A stretch of DNA of 36,854 bases. Origin: Tenacibaculum sp. Its GTDB lineage: Bacteria; Bacteroidota; Bacteroidia; Flavobacteriales; Flavobacteriaceae. The translations under genes were made by a program, and so were the position numbers. Every line of letters starts with the position of its first letter. The first letter of the stretch is position 1. The notes beneath the pieces were generated by a model. It saw only the letters and a program-made list of their open reading frames with translations. It had not been told where the DNA came from and searched no databases. The stretch is taken from the NCBI GenBank assembly GCA_020629275.1, contig JAHDDQ010000028.1, positions 1-36,854 of the forward strand, read 5' to 3'. This document shows positions 26,066 to 35,366 of the stretch, piece after piece.

Positions 26066-26087
26066 AGTTTGTGATTTTTATCCTATA

Positions 26088-26095
26088 GAAATTTG
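26088..26095 (+). promoter_or_regulatory. ccoI -7-like box GAAATTTG
   Basis: Matches TAnnTTTG at 7 of 8 positions (G for the first T), 20 nt before the ATG at 26116. A weak box is expected for an activator-dependent promoter. Confidence 0.5.
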
Positions 26096-26115
26096 CATTA
26101 GGCAAACGAGTATAT

Positions 26116-28485
26116 ATGAAAACACAATGTTATCACTGTGGGAATTTATGCGATTACGATCACATTACACTTCACAACAAGTCATTTTGTTGTAATGGAT
26201 GTAAAACAGTTTATGAAATTTTTTCAAAACATGATTTGACATGTTACTATGATTTACAGGAAAATCCAGGTGCAATACCTGAAGAAATACGAGGGAAGTA
26301 TGATTATTTGGATAATGAAAAGATTATTGAAAAACTTCTTGAATTCAATAATGAAAATACACAAATAGTTTCTTTATACATACCTCACATACATTGTAGT
26401 TCTTGTATTTGGGTTTTAGAAAACTTACATAAACTTCAAAAGAGTATCTCCTCGTCTCAAGTAAATTTCCCTAAAAAAACACTAAGGGTTACTTTTTATA
26501 GTACAAAAATTACATTGAAGGAACTTGTCTTGTTATTAAGTGCCATAGGTTACGAACCTTACATTTCTTTGGAAGATTATGAAATAGGTAAAAAGAAAAT
26601 AGATAGGAGTCTCATTTACAAACTAGGATTAGCTGGATTCGCTTTTGGAAATATTATGTTGTTGTCCTTTCCTGAGTATTTTGAAGAACAGGAATTTTGG
26701 TTAGAAAAATATAAACACACATTTCGTTGGTTGATGTTTGCGTTTTCAATTCCAGTAGTTTTTTATGCTTCTCAAGATTACTTCGTTTCAGCATATAAAG
26801 GCATTCGATCAAGGTTGTTAAATATTGATGTACCTATAGCTTTAGGGATTTTAGTGTTATTCATACGAAGTTCTGTTGAAATTATTCTGGATATTGGAAG
26901 TGGTTTTTTTGATAGTTTAACGGGGTTGGTTTTCTTTTTATTATTAGGAAAATTCTTTCAGCAAAAAACATATAATTACTTGTCTTTTGAACGCGATTAT
27001 AAATCCTATTTTCCTATTGCAGTTACTAAAATTCTTAAAGATAGCACAGAGCAAAACACACAAATATATGAAGTTAAGCAAGGGGATCGATTATTAATTA
27101 GAAACCACGAATTAATTCCTGTAGATGGAATCCTTATTCAAGGAAATGCTCAGATAGATTACAGTTTTGTAACTGGAGAAGCAGTTCCGGTTTCTAAAGT
27201 TTCTGGTGATAAATTATTTGCAGGAGGGAAGCAGCTTTCAGGAGCCATAGAAATAGAAGTTTTAAAATCTGTAGAGCAAAGCTATTTAACACAATTATGG
27301 AGTAACGATGTATTTAATAAAGATAAGAGTATATCCTTCAAAACACTAACTGATACCATAAGTAAACGTTTTACCATTGTCATTTTATCTATTGCAATAC
27401 TAGCTACATTAGTTTGGTTATACATAAATCCTTCAAAAGCCTTAAATGTTGGCACAGCAGTATTAATTATAGCTTGTCCATGTGCTATAGCATTAGCCTC
27501 TCCATTTACATTAGGGAATATACTTCGCATTTTAGGTAGAAGAAAAATGTATGTTAAAAATGCAACAGTAATAGAGCAGCTTGCTCAAATTGATACTGTA
27601 GTTTTTGATAAAACAGGAACATTAACGACGAGTAATGATTGTGAGATAACTTATGAAGGAGAACATTTTTCTAATGTAGAAAAAGTAGTACTTAAAAGTA
27701 TGCTTCGAGTTTCCAATCACCCATTAAGTAGAGGAATTTATAATTCTTTGCGAGAAAGTAATACAGTATCGGTTTGTGAAGTAAACGAAATTGTAGGAAA
27801 AGGAATAACAGGAAAAGTAAATAATATACCCATTAAAATAGGGTCAAGTTCATTTGTGAATCAAAGGGAGGAGCAGCAAAGTATTGATACTTCAGTTCAT
27901 ATATCCTTAGAAAATCAGTATAAAGGAAAGTTTACATTAAAAAATAAGTATAGAGAAAATGTAAAAAAAGTATTTAATCTTTTTGCGAAATCATATCACC
28001 TATCTGTAGTATCGGGAGATAATAAAGGGGAAAAACAGTGCTTACAACAGTTACTTCCTAGGTCAACAATACTTTTGTTTGACCAAAAACCAAAAGATAA
28101 ACTCAATTATATAGCAAGTTTACAAAAGAAAGGAAAAAAAGTACTAATGATTGGTGATGGATTGAATGATGCTGGAGCTTTAGCTCAAAGTAATGTTGGT
28201 ATTGCTATTTCTGAGAATATAAATGTCTTCTCTCCTGCATGTGATGCGATTTTAGATGCTACTCAATTTCAAAACATATTCACATTTATAAAATTATCAA
28301 AGCATGCAATACAAATTATTAAATACAGCTTTTTAATATCGTTAGTTTATAACAGTATTGGATTGTATTTCGCAATTACTGGGAGACTCTCTCCAGTAAT
28401 TGCAGCAATATTAATGCCTTTGAGTTCCATCAGTATCGTAGTTTTTACAACGATTGCTACAAATTTAATTAGCAGAAAAATATAA
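26116..28485 (+). CDS. ccoI: Copper-translocating P-type ATPase of cbb3 oxidase assembly (CcoI/FixI)
   Basis: CcoI is a P1B-type ATPase that moves Cu+ across the cytoplasmic membrane for the CuB site of cbb3 oxidase. The 789-aa protein has a cysteine-rich N-terminal metal domain (C5xxC8, C12, C25C26xxC29) typical of CcoI-type pumps. An HMA domain has HCSSC (Cys94, Cys97). The membrane CPC motif (454-456) lies in IIACPCAIALASP. Also present are phosphorylation site Asp498 (DKTGT), His-Pro (535-536) in SNHPLSRG, and GDGLNDAGALAQSNVG. It is translationally close to hemN (1-bp gap). An Fnr-like operator and box lie upstream. Confidence 0.93.
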   Translation: MKTQCYHCGNLCDYDHITLHNKSFCCNGCKTVYEIFSKHDLTCYYDLQENPGAIPEEIRGKYDYLDNEKIIEKLLEFNNENTQIVSLYIPHIHCSSCIWVLENLHKLQKSISSSQVNFPKKTLRVTFYSTKITLKELVLLLSAIGYEPYISLEDYEIGKKKIDRSLIYKLGLAGFAFGNIMLLSFPEYFEEQEFWLEKYKHTFRWLMFAFSIPVVFYASQDYFVSAYKGIRSRLLNIDVPIALGILVLFIRSSVEIILDIGSGFFDSLTGLVFFLLLGKFFQQKTYNYLSFERDYKSYFPIAVTKILKDSTEQNTQIYEVKQGDRLLIRNHELIPVDGILIQGNAQIDYSFVTGEAVPVSKVSGDKLFAGGKQLSGAIEIEVLKSVEQSYLTQLWSNDVFNKDKSISFKTLTDTISKRFTIVILSIAILATLVWLYINPSKALNVGTAVLIIACPCAIALASPFTLGNILRILGRRKMYVKNATVIEQLAQIDTVVFDKTGTLTTSNDCEITYEGEHFSNVEKVVLKSMLRVSNHPLSRGIYNSLRESNTVSVCEVNEIVGKGITGKVNNIPIKIGSSSFVNQREEQQSIDTSVHISLENQYKGKFTLKNKYRENVKKVFNLFAKSYHLSVVSGDNKGEKQCLQQLLPRSTILLFDQKPKDKLNYIASLQKKGKKVLMIGDGLNDAGALAQSNVGIAISENINVFSPACDAILDATQFQNIFTFIKLSKHAIQIIKYSFLISLVYNSIGLYFAITGRLSPVIAAILMPLSSISIVVFTTIATNLISRKI

Positions 28486-28486
28486 T

Positions 28487-29842
28487 ATGAAATCACTTAT
28501 TCAAAAATATAACGTACCCGGACCAAGATATACAAGTTACCCAACAGTTCCGTATTGGGATTCAACTACGTTTTCAAAGGAAAAATGGCTTCAAAGTTTT
28601 AAAAGATCTTTTAAGGAAAGTAATTCAAAAGAAGGAATTAGTATATATATACATTTACCTTTTTGCGAAAGTTTATGCACCTTTTGTGCATGTCATAAAC
28701 ACATAACCAAACGTCATGAAGTTGAAAAACCATATATAGAAATGGTATTGAAAGAGTGGAATCTTTATGTAAACTTAGTAGAGGAGAAACCAATTATAAA
28801 AGAAATTCATTTAGGAGGAGGAACTCCAACCTTTTTTACTGAAGAAAATTTAAACTATCTAATAAATAATATTCTTAATGTCGCAGAACTTCATTCAGAT
28901 TTTGAATTTAGTTTTGAAGGACACCCCAATAACACAACCAAAAAACAATTAGAAACATTATATAGTTTAGGATTTACAAGGGTAAGTTTTGGTGTGCAAG
29001 ATTATAACGAGAAGGTTCAAAAAGCAATACATCGTGTACAATCGTTTGAAAACGTAAAGCGTGTCACTAATTGGGCTAGAACTATAGGCTATACTTCGGT
29101 AAGTCACGATTTAATTTTTGGACTACCATTTCAAACTATAGAAAGTATTACAAATACAATTCATAAGACAAAAGAATTATATCCTGATAGAATTTCATTT
29201 TATAGTTATGCACATGTACCATGGGTAAAAGGTGTTGGTCAAAGAGGTTTTAATGAAGAAGATTTACCTAAAGACGAAGAAAAGAGAGCATTGTATGAAC
29301 TAGGGAAAGAGTTATTATCGAATTTAGGATATATAGAAATAGGAATGGATCATTTTTCGTTATCGTCAGATAGTTTGTACACAGCCACAGTGGAAAAAAC
29401 ATTGCATAGAAACTTTATGGGATATACTGCAAATAAAACTCAATTAATGGTAGGTTTAGGAATGTCGGCCATTAGCGATTCTTGGTACGGCTTTGCTCAA
29501 AACGTAAAAACAGTAAAGGAGTATGAAGCTTTAGTTAATAAAGGTGAGATTCCTGTATTTAGGGGACATGTTTTAACTACTGAAGATTTGAGAATAAGAC
29601 AACATATCCTCAATATTATGTGTCAGCTTAGAACTTCTTGGAGCGATGAAGAATGTAAAGATCTTGAAGAATCATTACAGCTTTTAGAAGAAGCAGAATC
29701 AGACGGACTACTAACTGTTTCTAAAACAGATTTAAAATTACACAAAGATGCTTTACCCTTTGTAAGGAATATCTGTATGGCTTTTGATGTAAGGATGCAG
29801 CGCAATAAGCCGCAAGCAAAATTATTTTCAATGACAATTTGA
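28487..29842 (+). CDS. hemN: Oxygen-independent coproporphyrinogen III oxidase
   Basis: HemN is a radical-SAM enzyme that decarboxylates two propionates of coproporphyrinogen III without oxygen, allowing haem synthesis in microaerobic cells. The 451-aa protein begins YNVPGPRYTSYPTVPYW, the HemN hallmark. It has the cluster motif C60-x3-C64-x2-C67 plus Cys69 (CESLCTFCAC), GGGTPTFF, SFGVQDYN and HDLIFGLPFQT, and the C-terminal HemN domain. The length is close to E. coli HemN (457 aa). It follows ccoI by 1 bp in the same operon and supplies haem for the oxidase genes next to it. Confidence 0.94.
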   Translation: MKSLIQKYNVPGPRYTSYPTVPYWDSTTFSKEKWLQSFKRSFKESNSKEGISIYIHLPFCESLCTFCACHKHITKRHEVEKPYIEMVLKEWNLYVNLVEEKPIIKEIHLGGGTPTFFTEENLNYLINNILNVAELHSDFEFSFEGHPNNTTKKQLETLYSLGFTRVSFGVQDYNEKVQKAIHRVQSFENVKRVTNWARTIGYTSVSHDLIFGLPFQTIESITNTIHKTKELYPDRISFYSYAHVPWVKGVGQRGFNEEDLPKDEEKRALYELGKELLSNLGYIEIGMDHFSLSSDSLYTATVEKTLHRNFMGYTANKTQLMVGLGMSAISDSWYGFAQNVKTVKEYEALVNKGEIPVFRGHVLTTEDLRIRQHILNIMCQLRTSWSDEECKDLEESLQLLEEAESDGLLTVSKTDLKLHKDALPFVRNICMAFDVRMQRNKPQAKLFSMTI

Positions 29843-29856
29843 AAAACTACAGAACT

Positions 29857-29870
29857 ATGACAAATGTCAT
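29857..29870 (+). promoter_or_regulatory. Fnr-like operator 2 (ccoS-ccoNO operon), perfect palindrome
   Basis: Core ATGAC-AAAT-GTCAT. The palindrome extends perfectly by three to four bases on each side (29853-29874, 10-bp arms about a 2-bp centre). Its centre (29863.5) is 29.5 bp before the first base of the TAACTTTG box. It starts 15 bp after the hemN stop. Confidence 0.75.
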
Positions 29871-29892
29871 AGTTTAAAAAATGAAGTAAAAC

Positions 29893-29900
29893 TAACTTTG
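29893..29900 (+). promoter_or_regulatory. ccoS -7 box TAACTTTG
   Basis: A perfect TAnnTTTG box 23 nt before the ccoS ATG, in class II position relative to operator 2. Confidence 0.65.
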
Positions 29901-29923
29901 AACTATAATTATCAGGCAAAATT

Positions 29924-30091
29924 ATGAGTGTAATATATCTACTACTTAGCGTAAGTGTATTGGTAGCTATTGTTTTTTTTATCGCTTTTATTATTTCAGT
30001 AAAAAAAGGACAATATGATGATACCTACACTCCTTCAATTAGAATGCTGTTTGATGATGAATTAGTAACAAAAGAAACAAACGAAAAATAG
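29924..30091 (+). CDS. ccoS: cbb3 oxidase assembly protein CcoS
   Basis: This 55-aa protein (MSVIYLLLSVSVLVAIVFFIAF...) has one transmembrane helix (about 4-26) followed by KKGQYDD, then IRMLFDDE, the pattern of CcoS. CcoS is required to place haem and copper into CcoN during cbb3 assembly. It is the first gene of the oxidase operon, 20 bp before ccoNO. Confidence 0.88.
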   Translation: MSVIYLLLSVSVLVAIVFFIAFIISVKKGQYDDTYTPSIRMLFDDELVTKETNEK

Positions 30092-30111
30092 AATTTTAAT
30101 TCAAATTAATT

Positions 30112-32309
30112 ATGGAGATGCAGCAATTTTATTACGATAATAAAATCGTAAAAAAATTTATCTACGCAACTTTACTGTGGGGAATAGTAGGGTTTTCAGT
30201 AGGATTACTTTTAGCATTCATGTTTTTATTTCCAAACTTAACAAACGGTATTTCGTGGTTAAGTTTCGGAAGACTGAGGCCTTTACATACGAATGCTGTA
30301 ATTTTTGCTTTTGTAGGAAATGCGATTTATGCAGGAGTATATTACTCGCTGCAACGATTATTAAAGGCTAGAATGGCTAGCGATGTGTTAAGTAACATTA
30401 ATTTTTGGGGATGGCAATTAATTATTGTTGCCGCAGCAATTACACTTCCTCTAGGATATACAACATCTAAAGAATATGCAGAGTTAGAGTGGCCAATAGA
30501 TATTGTAATAGCTATTGTTTGGGTTGTATTTGGTGTAAATATGATATGGACAATATTAAAAAGAAGACAACGCCATTTATATGTTGCGATATGGTTTTAT
30601 TTAGCAACTTTTGTAACCGTTGCAGTATTACATATTTTCAATAGTTTAGAATTGCCTGTTAGTGGTTTAAAAAGTTATTCTGTTTATGCAGGTGTTCAAG
30701 ATGCTTTAGTACAATGGTGGTATGGTCATAATGCAGTAGCCTTTTTTTAACAACACCATTTTTAGGATTAATGTATTACTTTGTTCCTAAAGCTGCTAAC
30801 AGACCCGTGTATTCATATCGTTTATCTATAATACATTTTTGGTCTTTGATTTTCATTTATATATGGGCTGGTCCACATCATTTATTGTACTCTGCATTAC
30901 CAAATTGGGCACAAAACTTAGGAGTCGTATTTTCTATAATGCTAATAGCACCTTCTTGGGGAGGAATGATAAATGGATTATTAACCTTACGTGGAGCATG
31001 GGATAAAGTTCGTCAAGACCCTGTGTTAAAATTTATGGTTGTTGGTATTACTGGATATGGTATGGCAACTTTTGAAGGACCAATGTTATCACTTAAAAAT
31101 GTAAATGCAATTGCTCACTTTACAGATTGGATTATTGCTCATGTTCATGTTGGAGCTTTAGCATGGAATGGTTTTATGACCTTCGGAATGCTGTATTGGT
31201 TAGTACCAAAATTATTCAAAACAAAACTATATTCAAGGGCCTTAGTAAATGTTCATTTTTGGGTTGGAACACTAGGAATTGTAATGTATGCCTTACCAAT
31301 GTATGTGGCTGGTTTTGTACAGGCGTTTATGTGGAAGCAATTCAATCCAGACGGAACACTTACTTATGGTAATTTTTTAGAAACGGTACAAGAAATCGTA
31401 CCCATGTATTGGATGCGTGCCATAGGAGGAAGCTTATATATTTTAGGAGCTTTGGTTATGGTGTATAATGTATATAAAACTGTTCGAGCAGGGAAGCAAG
31501 TAACCGATGATTTAGCAGAAGCACCAGCTTTAGCGAAAGTTTCAAAATATAGAACTAGTGGAGAAACTTGGCATACTTGGTTAGAACGAAAACCAATTAA
31601 ACTAACATTATACGCAACAGTAGCAATTTTAATTGGCGGCGTTGTACAAATTGTACCTACATTAATGGTGGAATCTAACATTCCACAGATTGAAGCTGTG
31701 AAGCCATATTCACCATTAGAGTTGGAAGGAAGAGATATATATATTAGTAATGGTTGTGTGTCATGTCACTCACAAATGGTACGTCCATTCAGAAGTGAAG
31801 TAGAACGTTATGGTGAATATTCTAAAGCAGGAGAATTTGTATACGACCATCCATTTTTATGGGGAAGCAAGCGTACAGGACCTGACTTACACAGAATAGG
31901 AGGAAAGTATAATGATAATTGGCATTTTAATCATATGTACGATCCACAAAGTACTTCACCAGGGTCTATAATGCCAGCGTATCAGTGGATCATCAGAAAT
32001 GAACTAGATAAATCCAATACAGAAGGAAAAATGAGAGCCATGGTACGTCTTGGAGTACCTTATACTGAAGAAGAGATTATAAATGCTCAACAAAGTATGA
32101 ATGAGCAAGGAGAGAAGATACAAGAGAATTTATATAACGATCCAGATTTTGCAAAGACATATGAAGATGACAAAAAGTACGCGCTAAAAAACAATCTACC
32201 TTTTGTTGAAATGAAAGATCGAGAAATCGTTGCACTAATAGCCTACTTACAGCGATTAGGTGTAGATATTAAAGTAAAAGATATAAAAGATAAATTATCA
32301 AAAAAATAG
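30112..32309 (+). CDS. ccoNO: cbb3 cytochrome c oxidase fused subunits I/II (CcoNO), frameshifted as read
   Basis: Catalytic subunit I fused to monohaem subunit II, as is usual in Bacteroidota. CcoN part: haem-b His in RLRPLHTNAVIFAF, CuB His in QWWYGHNAVAFF, the His pair in AGPHHLLY, haem ligands in IAHVHVGALAWNG. CcoO part: haem c site CVSCH (from 31755) and Met in SIMPAYQW. The frame is closed by TAA at 30748-30750 right after AVAFF and continues one frame back as LTTPFLGLMYYFVPK. One extra T in the seven-T run (30742-30748) would restore a normal 732-aa protein. Nothing else is damaged. Possible explanations are a homopolymer read error, a fresh mutation, or slippage. Two open pieces are 30112-30750 and 30771-32309. 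Confidence 0.9.
30742..30750 (+). other. Frameshift site in ccoNO: T7 run then stop
   Basis: Codons GCC TTT TTT TAA in the upstream frame; the downstream frame needs a -1 shift (TTT TTT TTA ACA). The P-site Phe tRNA could slip back one base with full pairing, and polymerase slippage on T7 is also possible, but an indel error is the simplest reading. Confidence 0.8.
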
Positions 32310-32313
32310 AGAT

Positions 32314-32481
32314 ATGCTAAAGTTTGTAAAAAATCATTTAGAAAGTATTACAGGAATAGAGATATACCCTATCATCTCATTATCTATATTCTTTACATTC
32401 TTCATGTTACTTTTTTGGTGGGTGTTTACTGCAAAAAAAGAATATATAAATAAAGTAAGTGACTTACCATTAGATAACTAA
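32314..32481 (+). CDS. ccoQ: cbb3 oxidase small subunit CcoQ
   Basis: A 55-aa protein with one central transmembrane helix (about 18-40, with WWVFTAKKEY at the end) and a short polar tail ending DLPLDN. Size, position between ccoNO and ccoP and the Trp-Trp helix end match CcoQ/FixQ, which stabilises the oxidase complex. It starts 4 bp after the ccoNO stop and ends 12 bp before ccoP. Confidence 0.82.
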   Translation: MLKFVKNHLESITGIEIYPIISLSIFFTFFMLLFWWVFTAKKEYINKVSDLPLDN

Positions 32482-32493
32482 AAAAAGGATATT

Positions 32494-33357
32494 ATGAAAA
32501 GAAATATTCAATCGATAGGATATGTAGCCTTCATAGGAATCAGTTTTTGGGCTTTAATAAAAGCAATCGTTTCCTACAAAAATCCATTCAGCCTTTATGA
32601 GAATCCTTTAGTCTGGGCGCTTTTAATTGCATTAGCAATGGTAGTGTTAGTTAAAGAATACTTTAATACTACAATTCAAAAGATAGCTGAGGAATTAAAA
32701 ATGGAAAAAGAAGGTGTTGTTCCAGAGGAGATTGACGAATGGGCTTGGGTGAAAAAAATAACAAAACGTTTTACAAAATCTCATGCGTTAGAAGAAGAAG
32801 AGAAAATTGTTTTAGATCATAATTATGATGGAATTAAGGAGCTCGATAACGTGCTTCCTCCATGGTGGATATACTTGTTTTATGCGACTATAGTTTTCGG
32901 ATTGATTTACTTAGTACGATTTCATATTGTAGGTGGAGATACTCAAGAGATGGAGTATGAAAAAGCAATGATACAGGCAAAAAGAGCAATAGAAAAGTAT
33001 AAAAAAGTAACACCAAATGCTTTCGACATTAATACAGTTACACTATTAACTGAAAAATCTGATATTTCTAGAGGTAAAGCCATTTTTAGTTTGAACTGTG
33101 CTTCATGTCATGCGCCAGATGGAGGTGGAGGTATTGGTCCAAATTTAACAGATAAAAATTGGATTCTAGGTGGGGGTTTCGAGAATGTATTTAATACGGT
33201 GTACAATGGAGGTAGAGACGGAAAAGGGATGATCGCATGGAAGACAACACTAAAACCACAAGATGTTCAAAAAGTGGCAAGTTATGTAATAACGTTAGAA
33301 GGAACAGATCCTGCTAAACCCAAAAAACCACAAGGTGAAATTTGGGAAGGTGAATAA
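32494..33357 (+). CDS. ccoP: cbb3 oxidase cytochrome c subunit III (CcoP), single haem
   Basis: The 287-aa protein passes electrons to the CcoN core. Hydrophobic helices lie at about 7-25, 38-55 and 123-143. One haem c site CASCH (Cys202, Cys205, His206) is followed by GPNLTDKNW and the axial Met246 in GKGMIAW. Proteobacterial CcoP has two haem c domains; this one has a single domain, the form common in Bacteroidota. An extra N-terminal helix pair precedes the domain, with the DNVLPPWW motif typical of CcoP at about 118-125. Confidence 0.93.
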   Translation: MKRNIQSIGYVAFIGISFWALIKAIVSYKNPFSLYENPLVWALLIALAMVVLVKEYFNTTIQKIAEELKMEKEGVVPEEIDEWAWVKKITKRFTKSHALEEEEKIVLDHNYDGIKELDNVLPPWWIYLFYATIVFGLIYLVRFHIVGGDTQEMEYEKAMIQAKRAIEKYKKVTPNAFDINTVTLLTEKSDISRGKAIFSLNCASCHAPDGGGGIGPNLTDKNWILGGGFENVFNTVYNGGRDGKGMIAWKTTLKPQDVQKVASYVITLEGTDPAKPKKPQGEIWEGE

Positions 33358-33409
33358 AATGAGAAAAACGTTATTTCATCTCTTCGTAATAACTGAACCA
33401 AGTCTCATT
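33358..33409 (+). other. Nested inverted repeats between ccoP and ccoG
   Basis: Outer arms AATGAGA (33358-33364) and TCTCATT (33403-33409), inner arms GTTATT (33370-33375) and AATAAC (33388-33393), all perfect. No T run follows, so it is not a standard terminator. It may shape mRNA stability between structural and assembly genes (inference). Confidence 0.4.
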
Positions 33410-33451
33410 ACAAAGTTAAATTAATAATAAATAGTTAGTTTTTAGTTGACA

Positions 33452-34873
33452 ATGGAAACACCCAAAAGCGAAAAATTTAGGGATAGTATCGGCACCATAA
33501 ATGCCGAAGGAAAACGTGCTTGGGTGTTTCCTAAAAAACCAAGTGGAAAGTTTTATAAATATCGAGCTTATGTTAGTTACGTTTTATTAGCATTTCTCTT
33601 ATTAAGCCCTTTTATTAAAATAAAAGGAAATCAGTTTTTGTTATTCAACGTTTTTGATAGAAAATTCAATGTTTTTGGATTTCCCTTTTGGCCTCAAGAC
33701 TTTCATTTAGTAGTAATTTCAATGATTATTGCTGTGGTATTTATAACTTTATTTACAGTAGTATTTGGGCGTATTTTTTGTGGTTGGATTTGTCCACAAA
33801 CTATTTTTTTAGAAATGGTTTTTAGAAGAATAGAGTATTGGATAGAAGGAGACAGAGGGAAACAGATTCGATTAGATAAACAATCATGGAATACAGAGAA
33901 AATAAGAAAAAGAATAACCAAATGGGCGCTATTCTTTATCATATCATTCATTATAGCTAATGTGTTTTTAGCTTACTTAATTGGTAGTGACGAATTACTA
34001 CAATACATTATTCAAGGACCATTAAAGCAGATGAAAACATTCACGTCATTGTTAATTTTTACAGGAGTGTTTTATTTTGTTTTTGCCTGGTTTAGAGAAC
34101 AAGTATGCATTATTGCTTGTCCTTATGGAAGATTACAAGGAGTATTGTTAGATAATAAATCCATAGTAGTTGCTTACGATTATAAAAGAGGAGAAAAAGA
34201 GAAAGGGAGAGCTAAATTCAATAAGAAAGAAAATAGAGCAGCATCCGGAAAAGGAGATTGTATAGATTGTAAACAATGCGTACATGTCTGTCCAACAGGA
34301 ATAGATATAAGAAACGGAACTCAATTAGAGTGTGTAAATTGTACAGCTTGTATTGATGAATGCGATACAATTATGGATAAAGTTGGATATCCTAAAGGAT
34401 TAATTCGTTTTGCAAGTATTGAAAATATTGAGAGAAAAACACCATTCAAGTTTACCTTGAAAATGAAAGGGTATGTGGCAGTTTTGGGAATCCTAATAGG
34501 TATCTTAGTAGGAATGCTGTTTTTGAGAAACGATGTAGAAGCAAAGATTTTTAGATTACCAGGACAATTATATCAACATAAAGACAACGGAGTAATAAGC
34601 AATGTATATTCTTATAAAATTGTAAATAAAACAACTGAAGAAATTAAAGGAATCAGTTATAAGTTATTGTCTCATAAAGGAAAAATAGAAGTAGTAACAC
34701 ATCAAAAATTCACCATTCCAAAACACGGTTTAGCTGAGGGATCATTATTTATTGAACTTCATAATTCATTATTAACAAAAGACAAAACACGTTTAAAAAT
34801 AGGTGTATATAGTGAAGATAAACTTATAGAAACGACGACGACTAATTTCTTAGGTCCAAGAAATTTTAGATAA
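33452..34873 (+). CDS. ccoG: cbb3 oxidase assembly protein CcoG (FixG/RdxA-type ferredoxin)
   Basis: CcoG is a membrane Fe-S protein that reduces copper during cbb3 assembly. The 473-aa product has several helices in the first half, with cysteine motifs FCGWICPQ and VCIIACPYGRLQG. Two 4Fe-4S sites follow (CIDCKQCVHVCP and CVNCTACIDEC), then another helix (about 340-360) and a C-terminal FixG Ig-like domain. The frame can be opened at TTG 33446, but the ATG at 33452 (METPKSEKFRDS) is preferred. It is in the operon after an 94-bp spacer. Confidence 0.93.
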   Translation: METPKSEKFRDSIGTINAEGKRAWVFPKKPSGKFYKYRAYVSYVLLAFLLLSPFIKIKGNQFLLFNVFDRKFNVFGFPFWPQDFHLVVISMIIAVVFITLFTVVFGRIFCGWICPQTIFLEMVFRRIEYWIEGDRGKQIRLDKQSWNTEKIRKRITKWALFFIISFIIANVFLAYLIGSDELLQYIIQGPLKQMKTFTSLLIFTGVFYFVFAWFREQVCIIACPYGRLQGVLLDNKSIVVAYDYKRGEKEKGRAKFNKKENRAASGKGDCIDCKQCVHVCPTGIDIRNGTQLECVNCTACIDECDTIMDKVGYPKGLIRFASIENIERKTPFKFTLKMKGYVAVLGILIGILVGMLFLRNDVEAKIFRLPGQLYQHKDNGVISNVYSYKIVNKTTEEIKGISYKLLSHKGKIEVVTHQKFTIPKHGLAEGSLFIELHNSLLTKDKTRLKIGVYSEDKLIETTTTNFLGPRNFR

Positions 34874-34919
34874 CAATGAGTAACAAAGGATTTAAACTCC
34901 TATATAAGAGAATTTAATT

Positions 34920-35366
34920 ATGAAATTAAACTGGGGTACAGGAATTGTAATAGCAATTATAGCGTTTGTAAGTTTTATAATGATTATGGTAATTACCATG
35001 ATTACAAATAAAAAATACAACCACGATTTAGTTACAGAGCAATATTATCAAAAAGAACTAACATACCAAGAAAATATCGATGCTATAAAAAATGCTAAAG
35101 AATTGAAAGAACCAATTCAAATTAACCAAACAAAAAAAGGATTGCAAATAGTATTTCCAAGTAATTTCAATAAAAAGGAAATTAAAGGTAAAGTGTTCCT
35201 GTATAGACCATCTAATAAAACATTGGATTTCGAAATACCAATTTCTTTAGCCAATACATATTTACTCGTGCCTGAGATTAATTTATTAGGTGGTCGTTGG
35301 AACATTAGTGTAGCATTCCAATACAAAGATAAAGAATATTTACACCAACAAGAAATAGTATATTAA
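34920..35366 (+). CDS. ccoH: cbb3 assembly protein CcoH (FixH family)
   Basis: A 148-aa FixH-family protein with one N-terminal helix (about 7-28, GIVIAIIAFVSFIMIMVITM), then the family signature YNHDLVTEQYYQKELTYQ and a beta-rich periplasmic domain (KGKVFLYRPSNKTLDFEIP ... GGRWNISVAFQYKDKEYLH). FixH/CcoH joins the oxidase or assembles with CcoG. Its stop overlaps the next start by one base (TAATG), indicating translational coupling. Confidence 0.9.
   Translation: MKLNWGTGIVIAIIAFVSFIMIMVITMITNKKYNHDLVTEQYYQKELTYQENIDAIKNAKELKEPIQINQTKKGLQIVFPSNFNKKEIKGKVFLYRPSNKTLDFEIPISLANTYLLVPEINLLGGRWNISVAFQYKDKEYLHQQEIVY

Noticed and set aside
33359..33424. A 21-codon frame between ccoP and ccoG
   Set aside because: It coincides with the nested inverted repeats, has unremarkable composition and no homology that I recognise.
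34876..34917. A 13-codon frame between ccoG and ccoH that ends 2 nt before the ccoH ATG
   Set aside because: Could couple translation, but it is too short to support as a gene from sequence alone.
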